A stretch of 64,000 nucleotides of DNA, taken from Chthoniobacteraceae bacterium (lineage in GTDB: Bacteria; Verrucomicrobiota; Verrucomicrobiia; Chthoniobacterales; Chthoniobacteraceae). A program made the translations under genes and the position numbers. Shown piece after piece: positions 8,620-17,757 of the stretch. Positions within the stretch are counted from its first letter, which is position 1, and each line of letters begins with the position of its first letter. The notes below the pieces were generated by a model. It made no database searches. It saw only the letters and a list, made by a program, of their open reading frames with translations, and was not told the origin of the DNA. Where the stretch lies: assembly GCA_947471505.1 (NCBI GenBank), contig CANIWM010000022.1, forward strand, positions 1 to 64,000. The letters run 5' to 3'.

Positions 8620-9026
8620 CAGCGTTGGCGTGGATAAATGTAGAAGGTCAGGTCGCGAGTGATGACGTCTTTCCCCGACTGCCACTTCAGCGCCAGTATA
8701 ACTTGGTAGAGCCCGAAAAGTTCCTGCTCCTTTTCGTTTTTCAGCTCCAGCGGCAGCCGCGTCGTTTCGAGCTGCATCCCCTCCCACGGACCTTTGTCCC
8801 ATTTTTCCGAAGCCTTGTCTGTTAAAGGCACCGCTCCTGCCAAAATCTCCGTCATCCGATTCGCCAGCAACCGCCGCGCAAGCCCTTCCTCCCGGCGAAA
8901 TTTATCCGCCTTCAGACAATTCTCCACGCACCGCCCCAGCGTCAGCACCCCCAGCGCAAACACCACGATAGCCAGCATCGCCTCAAACAACAGAAACCCC
9001 GAACGGATATGGGAAAAACGTTTCAT
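8619..9026 (-). CDS. gspI: Type II secretion minor pseudopilin GspI
   Basis: The 135-residue protein begins MKRFSHIRSGFLLFEAMLAIVVFALGV: a short basic leader, Gly before Phe at the prepilin peptidase site, Glu at position 5 and a long hydrophobic helix. The family LANRMTEI segment follows. In type II secretion GspI nucleates the pseudopilus tip with J and K. The start at 9026 is fixed by ATGA overlap with gspH; the stop overlaps the gspJ start in the same way. An in-frame extension upstream runs into gspH and is not used. Confidence 0.8.
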   Translation of the reverse strand: MKRFSHIRSGFLLFEAMLAIVVFALGVLTLGRCVENCLKADKFRREEGLARRLLANRMTEILAGAVPLTDKASEKWDKGPWEGMQLETTRLPLELKNEKEQELFGLYQVILALKWQSGKDVITRDLTFYIYPRQR

Positions 9027-9523
9027 CGCATCTTCATCTCCGTGATTTCGCCCTTCGCCGTCAGCGGGTGGAAAATCGCCGTCCAAGTCCCCTCCGGACC
9101 ATCGTAAGCCACCGTCACCGGCTCGCACGTCCCGCTCCGCCAGAACGGCCATTCGCCCGGCGTCTCCTTCGGCGGCAACAGCGTCGCAGGCCGCAGCAAC
9201 GTGATCTTCTCATCCTCCCCAATCGCCATCGTCTCCTCGCCCTCCGCAGTGCCTGCCTGCTTCTCCTCCGCAGTCGGCGCATCGGGCTGGAGCAGAATCT
9301 GCCCTTTCTCCCACACCAGCACCCAAGTCCGCTGCTGAGTGATCGCATTCGTCTGTGCCTTATACGCCAGAGTCTCCACCTTCTCGTAGCTCTCCCGCAG
9401 CCGCTTCTCCGCGTTCAGCCCGCGCATACTCGGGATGGCGATCCCCATCACAATGATCGCGATCAATACTGCGAGCATCAGCTCCAGTAGAGTAAAGGCG
9501 GACGTTTTGTGAATGCGTGGCAT
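9023..9523 (-). CDS. gspH: Type II secretion minor pseudopilin GspH
   Basis: The 166-residue protein starts MPRIHKTSAFTLLELMLAVLIAIIVMG, with the FTLLEL prepilin motif. The residue before Phe is Ala rather than the usual Gly. The rest is a small beta-rich domain with an acidic Glu-rich insert (about 90-105). It is the first gene of the H-I-J-K-L-M-like operon. The major pseudopilin GspG, ATPase GspE, platform GspF and secretin GspD are not in this window and must be encoded elsewhere. The promoter should lie in 9524-9608. Confidence 0.78.
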   Translation of the reverse strand: MPRIHKTSAFTLLELMLAVLIAIIVMGIAIPSMRGLNAEKRLRESYEKVETLAYKAQTNAITQQRTWVLVWEKGQILLQPDAPTAEEKQAGTAEGEETMAIGEDEKITLLRPATLLPPKETPGEWPFWRSGTCEPVTVAYDGPEGTWTAIFHPLTAKGEITEMKMR

Positions 9524-9608
9524 TAAAGTGGTGTGAACATGCTCCGATCCTTCTCGATTGGCTAGCATGACCTTTGGACAACGCGCCCACCGAAACGCTC
9601 AATCAAAA

Positions 9609-9723
9609 GCCGCGCTTGCCGCTTCGTTGCTGCGACGCCCTCGTCGCAGGTGGTGCCTGCGACGCCCCGTCGCAATTTAAGGTGGAAGCCCTCCCGCGCT
9701 CAAATGCCGCGCTTGCCGCTTCG
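9609..9723. repeat. Short palindromic element flanked by 18-bp direct repeats
   Basis: Identical 18-nt copies lie at 9609-9626 and 9706-9723. Between them are two similar hairpins, TGCGACG-CCCT-CGTCGCA (9631-9648) and TGCGACG-CCC-CGTCGCA (9658-9674), in the paired-hairpin style of the other small elements. The second 18-nt copy is coding and lies near the end of the radical SAM gene, whose stop at 9677 falls inside the element. Confidence 0.7.
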
Positions 9724-11200
9724 GCTGGAGGCGCTTGGCGACTTGCAGGGTCTCCGGCGTCTCTAAAAATGCGGGGACTCCTTTGCGCCCGATGCGTTGC
9801 CAGTCCCGGATGAGGGCGGCGGCGACTGTGGCGGCGGGGAGTTTCACCTGCTCGATGAGGAACGTGTGGAGCGCCTCGGCGAGAGTTTGCAGCGCGATCT
9901 CGTGCGTGCGGCGGAGGTGCGACCAGAGCCAATCGCTGAGCGCCAGCATTTGTGTAAAAGGCGACGCGCCATCGGACCACGCGAGCGGCAGTGTGTCGGC
10001 GAAGTTCCCGCTGTTGCCGAGCAAGTCCCAGTAGCGCGCGAACCGGCGCATCCGCTGCATGTCGGCGAAGGGGATGTCGCGCGTTTGCAGGATTTCGTAG
10101 GGCGGGCGCGGCGCGTAGGCCATCGTGTATTCCGCATCGTGGCGGACGATGGGCGTGCCGCGCAGGCGCTTGAGGATGCCGACTTGGATTTCCTGCGGGC
10201 GTAGCGCGATGAGCTGATCGAAGCCGCGCCCGAAGCTCTCGATGCCCTCGCCGGGCAGGCCCACGATGAGGTCGGCGTGGATGTGGACTCCGGTGCTGCC
10301 GCGCAGGTAGTGGAAATTGTCGGCGAGGCGCTGGTAGTTTTGGCGGCGCGAGATGTTCTTGGAAGCAAGGTCGTCGAACGTCTGGATGCCCACCTCAAAT
10401 TGCAGCGCGCCGGGCGGGAACTTCGCGATCAAAGTGCGCAGTTGTTCGGGCAAGCGGTCGGGGATCATTTCAAAGTGGACGAACATCCCGTCGATCCAGT
10501 GATCGAGGAAAAACTGGAGGATCGCCGAGCTGGTCGGGAGGTGGAGATTGAACGTGCGGTCCACAAATTTGAACTGCCGCGCGCCACGTTCGAGGAGCCG
10601 CTTCATCTGCCTCAAGAACGGCTCCAGCGCAAAGGCGCGCACCGGGATGTCGAGCGACGAGAGGCAGAACTCGCACGTAAATGGACACCCGCGCGACGCC
10701 TCCACGTAGATGACTCGGTGGGCGAGATCGTGGTCCGTATAAAGGTCGTACGGGTAGGCGAGTTGCTCCAGCTTCGGGAGCAGCGCGGGGATGATCTTCG
10801 CGTGCGATTTCCCCGCGAGGAGGTCGGCGGCGATGGTGGCGAAAGTGAGGTCCGCCTCGCCGGTGATGACGTGGTCCGCGAGGGCGACGATCTCCTGCCC
10901 CTCCGTCTCGTAAGAGACCTCCGGGCCGCCGAGGACGATGCAGATTTCCGGCGCGATGCGCTTGAGTGCGGCGACCACTTCCGTCGTCTCCACGACGTTC
11001 CAAATATACACGCCAAAGCCGACCAGTCGCGGCGCAAGGGCGAGGATGCGCTCGACGATTTCCAGCGGGCGCTGATTGATGTCAAACTCCGCAATCTCCG
11101 CCCGCTCGCGCAGCTCCCCGAGATTCGCCATGAGATAGCGCAGCCCGAAGGAGGCGTGGATGTATTTGGCGTTGAGTGTCGCGAGGACGAGGTCGGGCAT
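9677..11200 (-). CDS. B12-binding-domain radical SAM protein (DUF4080 type)
   Basis: The 507-residue protein has an N-terminal cobalamin-binding-like Rossmann domain (about 1-140, with VGFGVYIWN and VLGGPEVSYE), then a radical SAM core with the [4Fe-4S] motif CPFTCEFC (about 178-185) and DLIVGLPGE, and a C-terminal DUF4080-like region. The substrate is unknown. The start chosen is MPDLVLATLNAKY at 11200, because this family begins almost directly with the LATLNAKY strand; the extension to 11245 is unsupported. The last residues (about KRQARHLSAGGLPP) are encoded within or next to the repeat at 9609-9723 and are probably not ancestral. Confidence 0.82.
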   Translation of the reverse strand: MPDLVLATLNAKYIHASFGLRYLMANLGELRERAEIAEFDINQRPLEIVERILALAPRLVGFGVYIWNVVETTEVVAALKRIAPEICIVLGGPEVSYETEGQEIVALADHVITGEADLTFATIAADLLAGKSHAKIIPALLPKLEQLAYPYDLYTDHDLAHRVIYVEASRGCPFTCEFCLSSLDIPVRAFALEPFLRQMKRLLERGARQFKFVDRTFNLHLPTSSAILQFFLDHWIDGMFVHFEMIPDRLPEQLRTLIAKFPPGALQFEVGIQTFDDLASKNISRRQNYQRLADNFHYLRGSTGVHIHADLIVGLPGEGIESFGRGFDQLIALRPQEIQVGILKRLRGTPIVRHDAEYTMAYAPRPPYEILQTRDIPFADMQRMRRFARYWDLLGNSGNFADTLPLAWSDGASPFTQMLALSDWLWSHLRRTHEIALQTLAEALHTFLIEQVKLPAATVAAALIRDWQRIGRKGVPAFLETPETLQVAKRLQPKRQARHLSAGGLPP

Positions 11201-11290
11201 TGGATTGTGGAAAAGACGAATGCCGGATGCCGAACAGCGCGTCACCGCGAAAGTTCATCATTCGCCATGTCCCGCGCCCGGCCATCCCAG

Positions 11291-12499
11291 CTATTTCTTC
11301 TTCGGATACCACTCGGCGAACTTCGCCAGCGCCCACTCGGTCGTTTGCTCCTTGTGGCAGATGTTGCAGCTATTGGTGGTGCCGTTTTTGACGGTCTCGG
11401 CGGGCGGGACGACGTTGAAGGTGTGGTTGCGGGCTTCGGCGGCGACGGAGTTTTCGCCGGTCTTGGCCATGTGGCATTCGATGCAGATGCTCCCTTTGCT
11501 CGTGGCGGCGTGGTGGGTGTGGTCGGCGAGGAGGGGCTCGGCGAGTTTCTGCGCTTGGCCGGGGCCGTGGCAGGTGAGGCAGAGGGCGTTGGTCGCGGCG
11601 GATTTTACGGTCATGGCGGTGTGCTGGCCGTTGTGCATGTCGTGGCAGTTGGAGCATTGGAGGGCGTTGTCGTGCATGACGCTTTGGACGAACGTATTGC
11701 CCTGCACGCGGTTTTTGTGGGCGGTGCCGCCGGGCCAGAACTCGGGGGTTTGTTTGCCTTCGGGCGCGAAGGCTTTCCAATACTTCCCGAGGTCGTCGCC
11801 GGGGGTGTAGCCGACGGGCCACGCGTAGTCTTTCTGCTCGCCGTGGGGCTTCCCGGCAGCGTGGCAGGCGAGGCAAACGTCCATCGAGCGTTGGCGGGTG
11901 AGGCGCGAGGGGTTCACGATGTCGGCGATGGCGGAAGTCTCGGAATGTTTCTTGCCTGCGCCGTGGCAGCTCTCGCAGGAGATGTTGAGTTCGGCCCATT
12001 TCTGCGTCTTCAAATCGAGGCCGGTGCTGTGGCATCCGGCGCAGAGCTGGAAGTTGGAGCGGCCTTTCCAGTCTTGGTGGTCGGCCCACCACCAGTCGCT
12101 CTTGGCGGTGTAGGGCTGCCACTTTTTTTCCTTCACGCTCCACTGGCCGGGGAAGACGACTTCTTCGCCATTCACCTCGACGAGAAAGCGTTGCTTCCAC
12201 CGCGAGCCGACGACCCATTTGACATCGGCGAGGGCGGGGTGGTGCGGGCTGTCGGCGGTGAAGTCGGCGACGATGGTTTTGTCCGAGGGGCGCTGGACCA
12301 TCTTGCTGTGCGTGGTGGTTTTCCAGCCGTCGAAATACTGCTGGTGGCACGTCGCGCATTTCTCCGCGCCGACGAATTGCGCGTGGTCGAGCGCGGGGAC
12401 TTTGTCGGGCTGGAGGGGAATGGGCGCGCTTTTCCCCGCTGCGAAAACGGCGGTGTGGCAAAGGGCGAGGAACGCGGCGAGAATGGCGGCGAGTTTCAT
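11291..12499 (-). CDS. Exported octaheme cytochrome c
   Basis: The 402-residue protein has a signal peptide (MKLAAILAAFLALCHTAVFA) and eight CxxCH heme motifs: CATCH, CAGCH, CESCH, CLACH, CSNCH, CLTCH, CIECH and CNICH. It should be a periplasmic multiheme electron carrier or reductase. The heme spacing resembles cytochrome c554/NrfA-related proteins, but I cannot assign a substrate. I start at 12499; the in-frame ATG at 12511 would add four residues. Downstream of a large TPR gene on the same strand, 66 nt apart, it may be co-transcribed with it. The spacer 12532-12565 has an AATGACG/CGTCATT inverted repeat. Confidence 0.85.
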   Translation of the reverse strand: MKLAAILAAFLALCHTAVFAAGKSAPIPLQPDKVPALDHAQFVGAEKCATCHQQYFDGWKTTTHSKMVQRPSDKTIVADFTADSPHHPALADVKWVVGSRWKQRFLVEVNGEEVVFPGQWSVKEKKWQPYTAKSDWWWADHQDWKGRSNFQLCAGCHSTGLDLKTQKWAELNISCESCHGAGKKHSETSAIADIVNPSRLTRQRSMDVCLACHAAGKPHGEQKDYAWPVGYTPGDDLGKYWKAFAPEGKQTPEFWPGGTAHKNRVQGNTFVQSVMHDNALQCSNCHDMHNGQHTAMTVKSAATNALCLTCHGPGQAQKLAEPLLADHTHHAATSKGSICIECHMAKTGENSVAAEARNHTFNVVPPAETVKNGTTNSCNICHKEQTTEWALAKFAEWYPKKK

Positions 12500-12565
12500 G
12501 GCGCGGAGCATGTGGAGGGATTCACGGGTTTGGAAATGACGGAGTTCGCCATTCGTCATTCCGCC

Positions 12566-15031
12566 CTAGTTCCAGATGAACTTCTTCAGCCGGAGTTCCT
12601 TCACTTTGGCCTGTGCTTCGGGGGCGCGTGCGCCGGGTATTTTGCCGAGCTTTTCGTAGAGGGTGAAGGCACCGCGCCAGTTGCCGATGCCTTCGAGGAT
12701 GCCGGCGGCGTCGAAGCCTGCTTTGTAGAGCCAGAAGGTTTCTTTTGCGCCGGTGGTGGCGGTGTCGAGGAGGCGGGTGAGGACGACGAGGGCTTCCTGC
12801 TGCCGCCCTAGATCAATGAGCACGCGGCCTTGGCGATAGACGGCTTGATTATGCCACTCCGGGCCCGCGTCGGGAATCGCGGCGAGTTGTGTGTAGGTGG
12901 CGAGTGCGGCTCCGAGCTTGTCGGGTGCGCCTTTGGCGGTGCGGACTAAGTTATCGCCTTTGGCGCAGAGGGTGGCGTGGCGGAGTTCGGGTGGGGCGGG
13001 CGGCTGGGCGTCGAGGATGGTCTGGAAGATGACGGAGGCATCTTGGTCGTTCTGATTTTGGATGAGCCCTTGCTGAAACAAGGCGTGGTAGCGGAGTGGG
13101 CCTTTACGCTCTGCGACTTGGGTGAAGAGGGCGGTGGCGCGTTCGGCACTACTGGGGGTCATGAGCTTGGCGGCGCACTGGCCTGCGAGGAAGAGGGCGC
13201 TCTCGGCGTAGTCGCCGTCGGGCTGCTCGCGGGCGAGTGTCTCGAATTGGGTCTGTGCATTGGCGAAGTCGTTCTCGTGGAAATAGACTTGGGCGAGCTT
13301 CATGCGGACTTCCGGGAGCAGCGGAGACTTGGGGCGCTCGGCGATGAAGCTGCGGGCGAGGCTGGTGATTTTCTCGATCTGCTTTGCGTCGCGCGGCTTC
13401 ACGGCGTCGGCGGCGAAGATGGCGGCGTATTGGTTGCGCTCGGCCTGCCCGCCGGTGGTGTCGGCGCTCTCGGTGGCGCTGGCTTGGGCGAGTTCTTCGG
13501 TGGCTTGGGCGACGTTGCCGCTGGCAAGTTGTAGCTCGGCAAGGACGAGGTGTGCTTCGCCCCGGCGGGGGTGCGCGGGGAAATCCTTGAGGAATGCGCG
13601 GAGCGTGGCGGGGGCGGCGGGGTCTTCCGCGCGGGTCTGGGTGATGCCGGCCTCTAGCATGAGCTCGCCGGTGAGCGGGTCGCCGCTGTGGTTGACGGTG
13701 AACTCGGCGAGGCGCGCTTGGAAGCCGGCGAGATTTTTGAGCCCGAGTTCCGCGAGCGCCGCGTTAAATGCTGCGCCTTTTTGCAAGCGGGACGAGTGCT
13801 CGGCGGCGAGGCGGAAGTAGGTGACGGCGAGCGAGGGGTCGCTCTTTTTATATGCCACCAAGCCCATGCGCATCTCCATCAGCGCGGCGCGCTCTTTATC
13901 CAGCGCGGTGCGCTGTGCGCCCTCCAGTGCCTTGAGCGCTTCTTCCAAGTCTCCGCGCTCTTCGGCGAGGTCTGCCTTTAGCTCGTGGACGTAGGTGGTG
14001 AGGGCGTTCTTGTCTGCCGGGAACCACTGGAGGAAGTTCGCGCACGAGGTGACGGCGACGAGCTTGCGGGACTTCTCCCGCGACTGCATCCGGCACACGT
14101 AGAATTGCGCCAGCGCGCCTCGGCGGGGGAAGTTCGTGCGTTCGTCGCGGTCTGCCATTTTGTGCAGCTCGCCTTCGCGCGGGTTGCGGTCTTGCGCGTT
14201 GATCTGGTCGAGCCGCCGGAAGATCATCTCGATGGCGGGGTTCTCCGGGTTGTCCCAAAGGAATTTCTCCAGCTTCTGCGCCGCGGTTTCGGTGCCGAGG
14301 GTTTTGATGTGGAGGCGCGCATCGGTGCGGGCCAGCTCGACGGCGGCGAGCAAGTTTGGCGTGAGTCCTTCGGGTTCGGCGACGAGGTGGTCTAGCGCGT
14401 CGAGTGCGGGCTGTGGCTGCTCGTTGGCTAAAAGGAGACGCGCCTTAACGTAGTCGCGCCACTTGATGTCCGAGGGCGTCTTCGGCTCGATGCTCCGCAG
14501 CAAATCTTCCACTTCATTCTTGCGCCCAAGCTCCGAGAGCAGCCCGGCGTGCCGCAGCCGCAGGGCGACGCTCGCTTTGCCCGAGCTGGTCAATTTCTCC
14601 AGCACGGCCACCGCCTCGGGTGTGCGACCCAGCACTTGCAGCGACTCCGCCTGCCCGATGGCAGCGGAAGCCGGTGCGTCGCTCGCCTGCGCGAGGTCCT
14701 CGTACAGTGGAAGCGCCTCGCTCCATCGCCCCATGGCAGCCAGCGCGTGCGCCCGGAGGAGTGTCGCCTTTTTCCCTGCGAGTGGCTCCAGCACGGACAG
14801 CGCGTCGGCGGCTTTGCCGGAGCGGAGTTGCGCCTCGCCCAGCAGCAGCGACGCCGCCGCGCGGTCTGCCACGGGGAACGCCGCGTCGCGCATCGCCACC
14901 GTCAATTCTTCGCGTGCGACTTCCGGAATATACTCGTCCAGCGCCCGGCGCGCGGAATCGAGCACGGGATGCCCCGCGGCGGCGGCAGAGGCCAGCGCGA
15001 GGCAGAAAAGCGGGAGCTGATACGGATTCAT
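12566..15031 (-). CDS. Large exported TPR-repeat protein
   Basis: The 821-residue protein begins with a signal-like segment (MNPYQLPLFCLALASAAAAG) and then consists of helical tetratricopeptide-like repeats to its end, for example AHALAAMGRWSEALPLYEDL and EVRMKLAQVYFHENDFANAQ. Such proteins are periplasmic or outer-membrane-associated scaffolds; no catalytic domain is visible. The start is the ATG at 15031, with a GTG three bases upstream as an alternative. The next gene on the same strand is the octaheme cytochrome, so a role in assembling or docking that cytochrome is possible but only inferred. Confidence 0.75.
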   Translation of the reverse strand: MNPYQLPLFCLALASAAAAGHPVLDSARRALDEYIPEVAREELTVAMRDAAFPVADRAAASLLLGEAQLRSGKAADALSVLEPLAGKKATLLRAHALAAMGRWSEALPLYEDLAQASDAPASAAIGQAESLQVLGRTPEAVAVLEKLTSSGKASVALRLRHAGLLSELGRKNEVEDLLRSIEPKTPSDIKWRDYVKARLLLANEQPQPALDALDHLVAEPEGLTPNLLAAVELARTDARLHIKTLGTETAAQKLEKFLWDNPENPAIEMIFRRLDQINAQDRNPREGELHKMADRDERTNFPRRGALAQFYVCRMQSREKSRKLVAVTSCANFLQWFPADKNALTTYVHELKADLAEERGDLEEALKALEGAQRTALDKERAALMEMRMGLVAYKKSDPSLAVTYFRLAAEHSSRLQKGAAFNAALAELGLKNLAGFQARLAEFTVNHSGDPLTGELMLEAGITQTRAEDPAAPATLRAFLKDFPAHPRRGEAHLVLAELQLASGNVAQATEELAQASATESADTTGGQAERNQYAAIFAADAVKPRDAKQIEKITSLARSFIAERPKSPLLPEVRMKLAQVYFHENDFANAQTQFETLAREQPDGDYAESALFLAGQCAAKLMTPSSAERATALFTQVAERKGPLRYHALFQQGLIQNQNDQDASVIFQTILDAQPPAPPELRHATLCAKGDNLVRTAKGAPDKLGAALATYTQLAAIPDAGPEWHNQAVYRQGRVLIDLGRQQEALVVLTRLLDTATTGAKETFWLYKAGFDAAGILEGIGNWRGAFTLYEKLGKIPGARAPEAQAKVKELRLKKFIWN

Positions 15032-15139
15032 CACAGCGCGACTGCATACCGCGCCGAGCGGGCCGCGTCCACAGTGAGAATCGTTGATTGGACTTTTAAG
15101 CGTTGCCAGTCCTCGCCGGGGCAGACTAAACGACGAGCC

Positions 15140-15715
15140 ATGATCGCAGGCATCGCTCTTTTCATTGCAGTAGCAGTTTACCGTCTCCTCCCTTTATTTC
15201 TCGGAGCTACCACCGAGCAGCCGAGCTGGCTACCCGGCTTCTCGCCTGTCGCCGCCATCATGCTCTGTGGCGCGGCGTGCCTGCCACGGCGGATGGCCAT
15301 CGCCATCCCGTTTGGCACCGTGCTGCTCACCGATGTCGTGCTGAATATCTACTACGGTTTCGCGCCATTGAACCTCGGGATGCTCGTGAACGTCCTCGCC
15401 TTCTCCGCCATCGCCGCGCTCGGCTGGCAGCTCCGCAACCGCACCGACGCGAAGACCATGCTCCCCGCCGCCATTGGCACCGCGCTCTTCTTCTACGCAG
15501 TCACCAATACCTACGCATGGTTCACGCTCCCCGCCTACGCGAAGACCCTCGCTGGCTGGCTGCAAGCCCTTACCACTGGCCTGCCCGGCTTCGCCCCGAC
15601 GTGGGCATTCCTTCGCAACGAACTCATCTCCAATCTCCTCTTCACCGCTCTCTTCCTCGCCTGCATCCACCGCGCCGCAGCACCAGCGCCAGAACGCGCG
15701 CCCGCTCGCTGGTAG
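15140..15715 (+). CDS. Multi-pass membrane protein (DUF6580-like)
   Basis: The 191-residue protein has about five hydrophobic segments (residues 1-20, 35-50, 55-75, 80-100 and 110-185). The PVAAIMLCGAACLP motif, TDVVLNIYYGF and the LRNELISNLLFTALF tail resemble the DUF6580 family of putative membrane transport proteins related to ECF-transporter S components. The substrate is unknown. The start at 15140 is the first Met before the first membrane helix; it lies 106 bp from the divergent TPR gene, so the promoters are shared there. The FmdB-like gene follows after 3 nt and is likely co-transcribed. Confidence 0.65.
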   Translation: MIAGIALFIAVAVYRLLPLFLGATTEQPSWLPGFSPVAAIMLCGAACLPRRMAIAIPFGTVLLTDVVLNIYYGFAPLNLGMLVNVLAFSAIAALGWQLRNRTDAKTMLPAAIGTALFFYAVTNTYAWFTLPAYAKTLAGWLQALTTGLPGFAPTWAFLRNELISNLLFTALFLACIHRAAAPAPERAPARW

Positions 15716-15718
15716 TAG

Positions 15719-15964
15719 ATGCCGACCTACGTTTACGAACTCTGCGAAGGTGATTGCAAAGCGTGCGGCGGCACCTTTGAAATCAACCGCCCCATCGACC
15801 GCGCACCGTTGACGAATTGCCCGCTCTGCAAGAAGCCCGTGCGCAAAGTGATCACCAACGTCAACACCCCCAAAGTCACCCGTCCCGTCGGCCCCGCCGA
15901 AGCCCGCAACGCCGGGATGAGCGTCTTCAAAAAGGTCGGCAACGGCGAGTACGAGCGGCAGTAG
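15719..15964 (+). CDS. FmdB-type zinc-ribbon protein
   Basis: The 81-residue protein starts MPTYVYELCEGDCKACGGTFEI and carries two Cys pairs, CKAC and CPLC, that should bind one zinc. FmdB-family proteins are small putative regulators with an unproven role. The Cys spacing fits, though this copy has extra residues between MPTYVYE and the first pair. The C-terminus is short and basic-polar. It lies 3 nt after the membrane protein gene and is convergent with the deacetylase-like gene. Confidence 0.8.
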   Translation: MPTYVYELCEGDCKACGGTFEINRPIDRAPLTNCPLCKKPVRKVITNVNTPKVTRPVGPAEARNAGMSVFKKVGNGEYERQ

Positions 15965-15979
15965 CCAGCACTTCTCCCG

Positions 15980-16702
15980 CTAGAGCCCGACGTATCGCTC
16001 GTAAGTCATCGCCTCGCGCAGCCGTGCAGCGGCAGCGATAAAGCGCGCGATCTGCTCCCAGATGCGCGGGTGTGCGATGTCCACGGGATGAATGGCGATG
16101 CGCATCAGCTCCGCACTTTCCAGCCGGTGAAAAAGGGAGGCGTTCCAGGCGAGGCTCACCGCTCGTCTCCACGCGGCGCGGACGCTCCAGCAGAGGCTCT
16201 GGCTCTGCCACTCGTCGCCGCGCTGGAGGGCGGTGACGGTGCGCAGCCTTGTCGTATAGCCGATCCCCAGCTCGCGGAGGGCGCGCTCGGCTTCCGCGCT
16301 GAGCAGCCATGCGGGGGCGATGAAGCCGCTCGGCTCCACGTTTATCGCGCGGAACTCCTCCCGCGATTTCGCCACCAACTCCCGAGCCTCCGCGAAGCCG
16401 AGGTCGAAGAACTCGCCTTCGCCCGCCGTGTAGTTGCGCGTGATGATTCGGGCCGCCAGCGATTCCCCGGCGCGGGTCGCTCGCTGGTGCGTGTAGCCGT
16501 GCATGACGACCTCATCGCCCGCAGCCACACGGGCGCGCAGCCATTCACAAAAGGCGGCGTCTTTTAGAAAATGCCCGCGCCCGTGGTGGTCGGGGATTAC
16601 GAGCAGCGACACGGGCACATCGAGCGCGGCGAGGATGCGCTGGCATGGCTCCCACGTATACGGGGAGACATCGTGCAGCGAGACGACGAGCGCGCGGCGC
16701 AT
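15980..16702 (-). CDS. DUF2334-type polysaccharide deacetylase-fold protein
   Basis: The 240-residue protein starts MRRALVVSLHDVSPYTWE; SLHDVSP is the signature start of DUF2334, a NodB-fold family. Further fold motifs are VIPDHHGRG, DEVVMHGYTHQ (metal-site His residues), PSGFIAPAWLLS and RIAIHPVDIAHP. The likely activity is hydrolysis of an N-acyl sugar, but the substrate is unknown. It overlaps the end of hldA by ATGA, so the two are translationally coupled, pointing to cell-envelope or LPS-related sugar chemistry. Confidence 0.82.
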   Translation of the reverse strand: MRRALVVSLHDVSPYTWEPCQRILAALDVPVSLLVIPDHHGRGHFLKDAAFCEWLRARVAAGDEVVMHGYTHQRATRAGESLAARIITRNYTAGEGEFFDLGFAEARELVAKSREEFRAINVEPSGFIAPAWLLSAEAERALRELGIGYTTRLRTVTALQRGDEWQSQSLCWSVRAAWRRAVSLAWNASLFHRLESAELMRIAIHPVDIAHPRIWEQIARFIAAAARLREAMTYERYVGL

Positions 16703-17694
16703 CAGCCGGGGAAGCTCGCCAGCACTTCATCCCGCGTCGCCACGGCGGTGCCGGCTTTGGCCACGACGATGCCGCTGGCGTGGTTCGCGATCTCGGCGGC
16801 TTCCTCCGGCGCGGCTCCGTTGGCGAGGGCGGCGGTGAGGACGGCGATGGCGGTGTCGCCTGCGCCGCTGACATCAATGACTTCCTGCGCGCGAGTGGGG
16901 ATGTGGTAAGGCGGGCGGCCTTGCGTAAAGAGCATCATGCCCTGCTCGCTGAGCGTCACCAGCACATGCTCGCAGCGCCACTTCTCCAGCAGCAGCGCGC
17001 CGACTTCCAGCAGCGCGGTGTCGGCAGTCGCGGGCTCCACCGGGTCACTCACGGAGCGGCCCGCCGCGCGGAATGCCTCGCCGCGATTGGGCGTCACGCA
17101 CGTCACATCGTGCCAGCGGATCGCGTTGCTTGGCTTTGGGTCCACGGAGATAATCTTCCCGCTCTGCCGGGCGAGCGCGATCAGCTCATCCACGAGCGAT
17201 TGGTCCAGCAGCCCCTTGTCGTAGTCTTCCAAAATGATCGCATCCAGCGAAGGCAGCAGCGCCGTGAATTGCGCCATCACCTGCACGCGCTGCGCTGCCG
17301 TGAAGCCACGCCTTTTCTCCCGGTCCACCCGCACCACTTGCTGCCCGCGCGCCACGATGCGCGTCTTGCGGATGGTCGTGTAGTCCGGGTCGAAAACCAC
17401 GCAGCCGAGCTGGATGCCGCGCACCTCCAACAGCCCGCGCAAGATGTCCGCATCCTGCCCCGTGCCCGCGAGACTCAGCAGATGCACATGGTCCGCAAAC
17501 TCCCGGAGATTGCGCGCCACATTCGCCGCACCGCCCGCATTAAACGTCTGCCGCTGCACCTCCACAATCGGCACCGGAGCCTCCGGCGAAATGCGGCTTA
17601 CTTTCCCCCAGATAAACTCATCCAGCATCATCTCCCCGACGACGAGGATGCTGCGGGCGGGCGATAGAAGTTGTTCGGCACGGGTGCGATTCAT
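16702..17694 (-). CDS. hldA: D-glycero-beta-D-manno-heptose-7-phosphate kinase (stand-alone)
   Basis: The 330-residue PfkB-family kinase matches the N-terminal half of HldE: ISPEAPVPIVEV, FNAGGAANVARNL, YDKGLL, SVDPKPSNAIRW and the anion-hole/catalytic VIDVSGAGDTAI. It phosphorylates heptose-7-phosphate at C1 in ADP-heptose synthesis for LPS core. The nucleotidyltransferase half is absent, so a separate hldC-type gene is expected elsewhere. The start is the ATG at 17694; the open frame continues upstream to 18168 only as antisense to the dipeptidase gene. It is coupled to the DUF2334 gene. Confidence 0.88.
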   Translation of the reverse strand: MNRTRAEQLLSPARSILVVGEMMLDEFIWGKVSRISPEAPVPIVEVQRQTFNAGGAANVARNLREFADHVHLLSLAGTGQDADILRGLLEVRGIQLGCVVFDPDYTTIRKTRIVARGQQVVRVDREKRRGFTAAQRVQVMAQFTALLPSLDAIILEDYDKGLLDQSLVDELIALARQSGKIISVDPKPSNAIRWHDVTCVTPNRGEAFRAAGRSVSDPVEPATADTALLEVGALLLEKWRCEHVLVTLSEQGMMLFTQGRPPYHIPTRAQEVIDVSGAGDTAIAVLTAALANGAAPEEAAEIANHASGIVVAKAGTAVATRDEVLASFPG

Positions 17695-17757
17695 GGTGGG
17701 AGGAAACCCGGCAAACGCGAAGTTGCCAACTGCGGATTGCGCCTGCACACATCCGAG

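Noticed and set aside
10277-12811. 844-codon open frame on the plus strand
   Set aside because: It lies antisense to the radical SAM and octaheme cytochrome genes, which carry clear CxxxCxxC and CxxCH motifs. Its product is a low-complexity Ala/Gly/Arg/Val/Glu mix typical of the complement of GC-rich genes.
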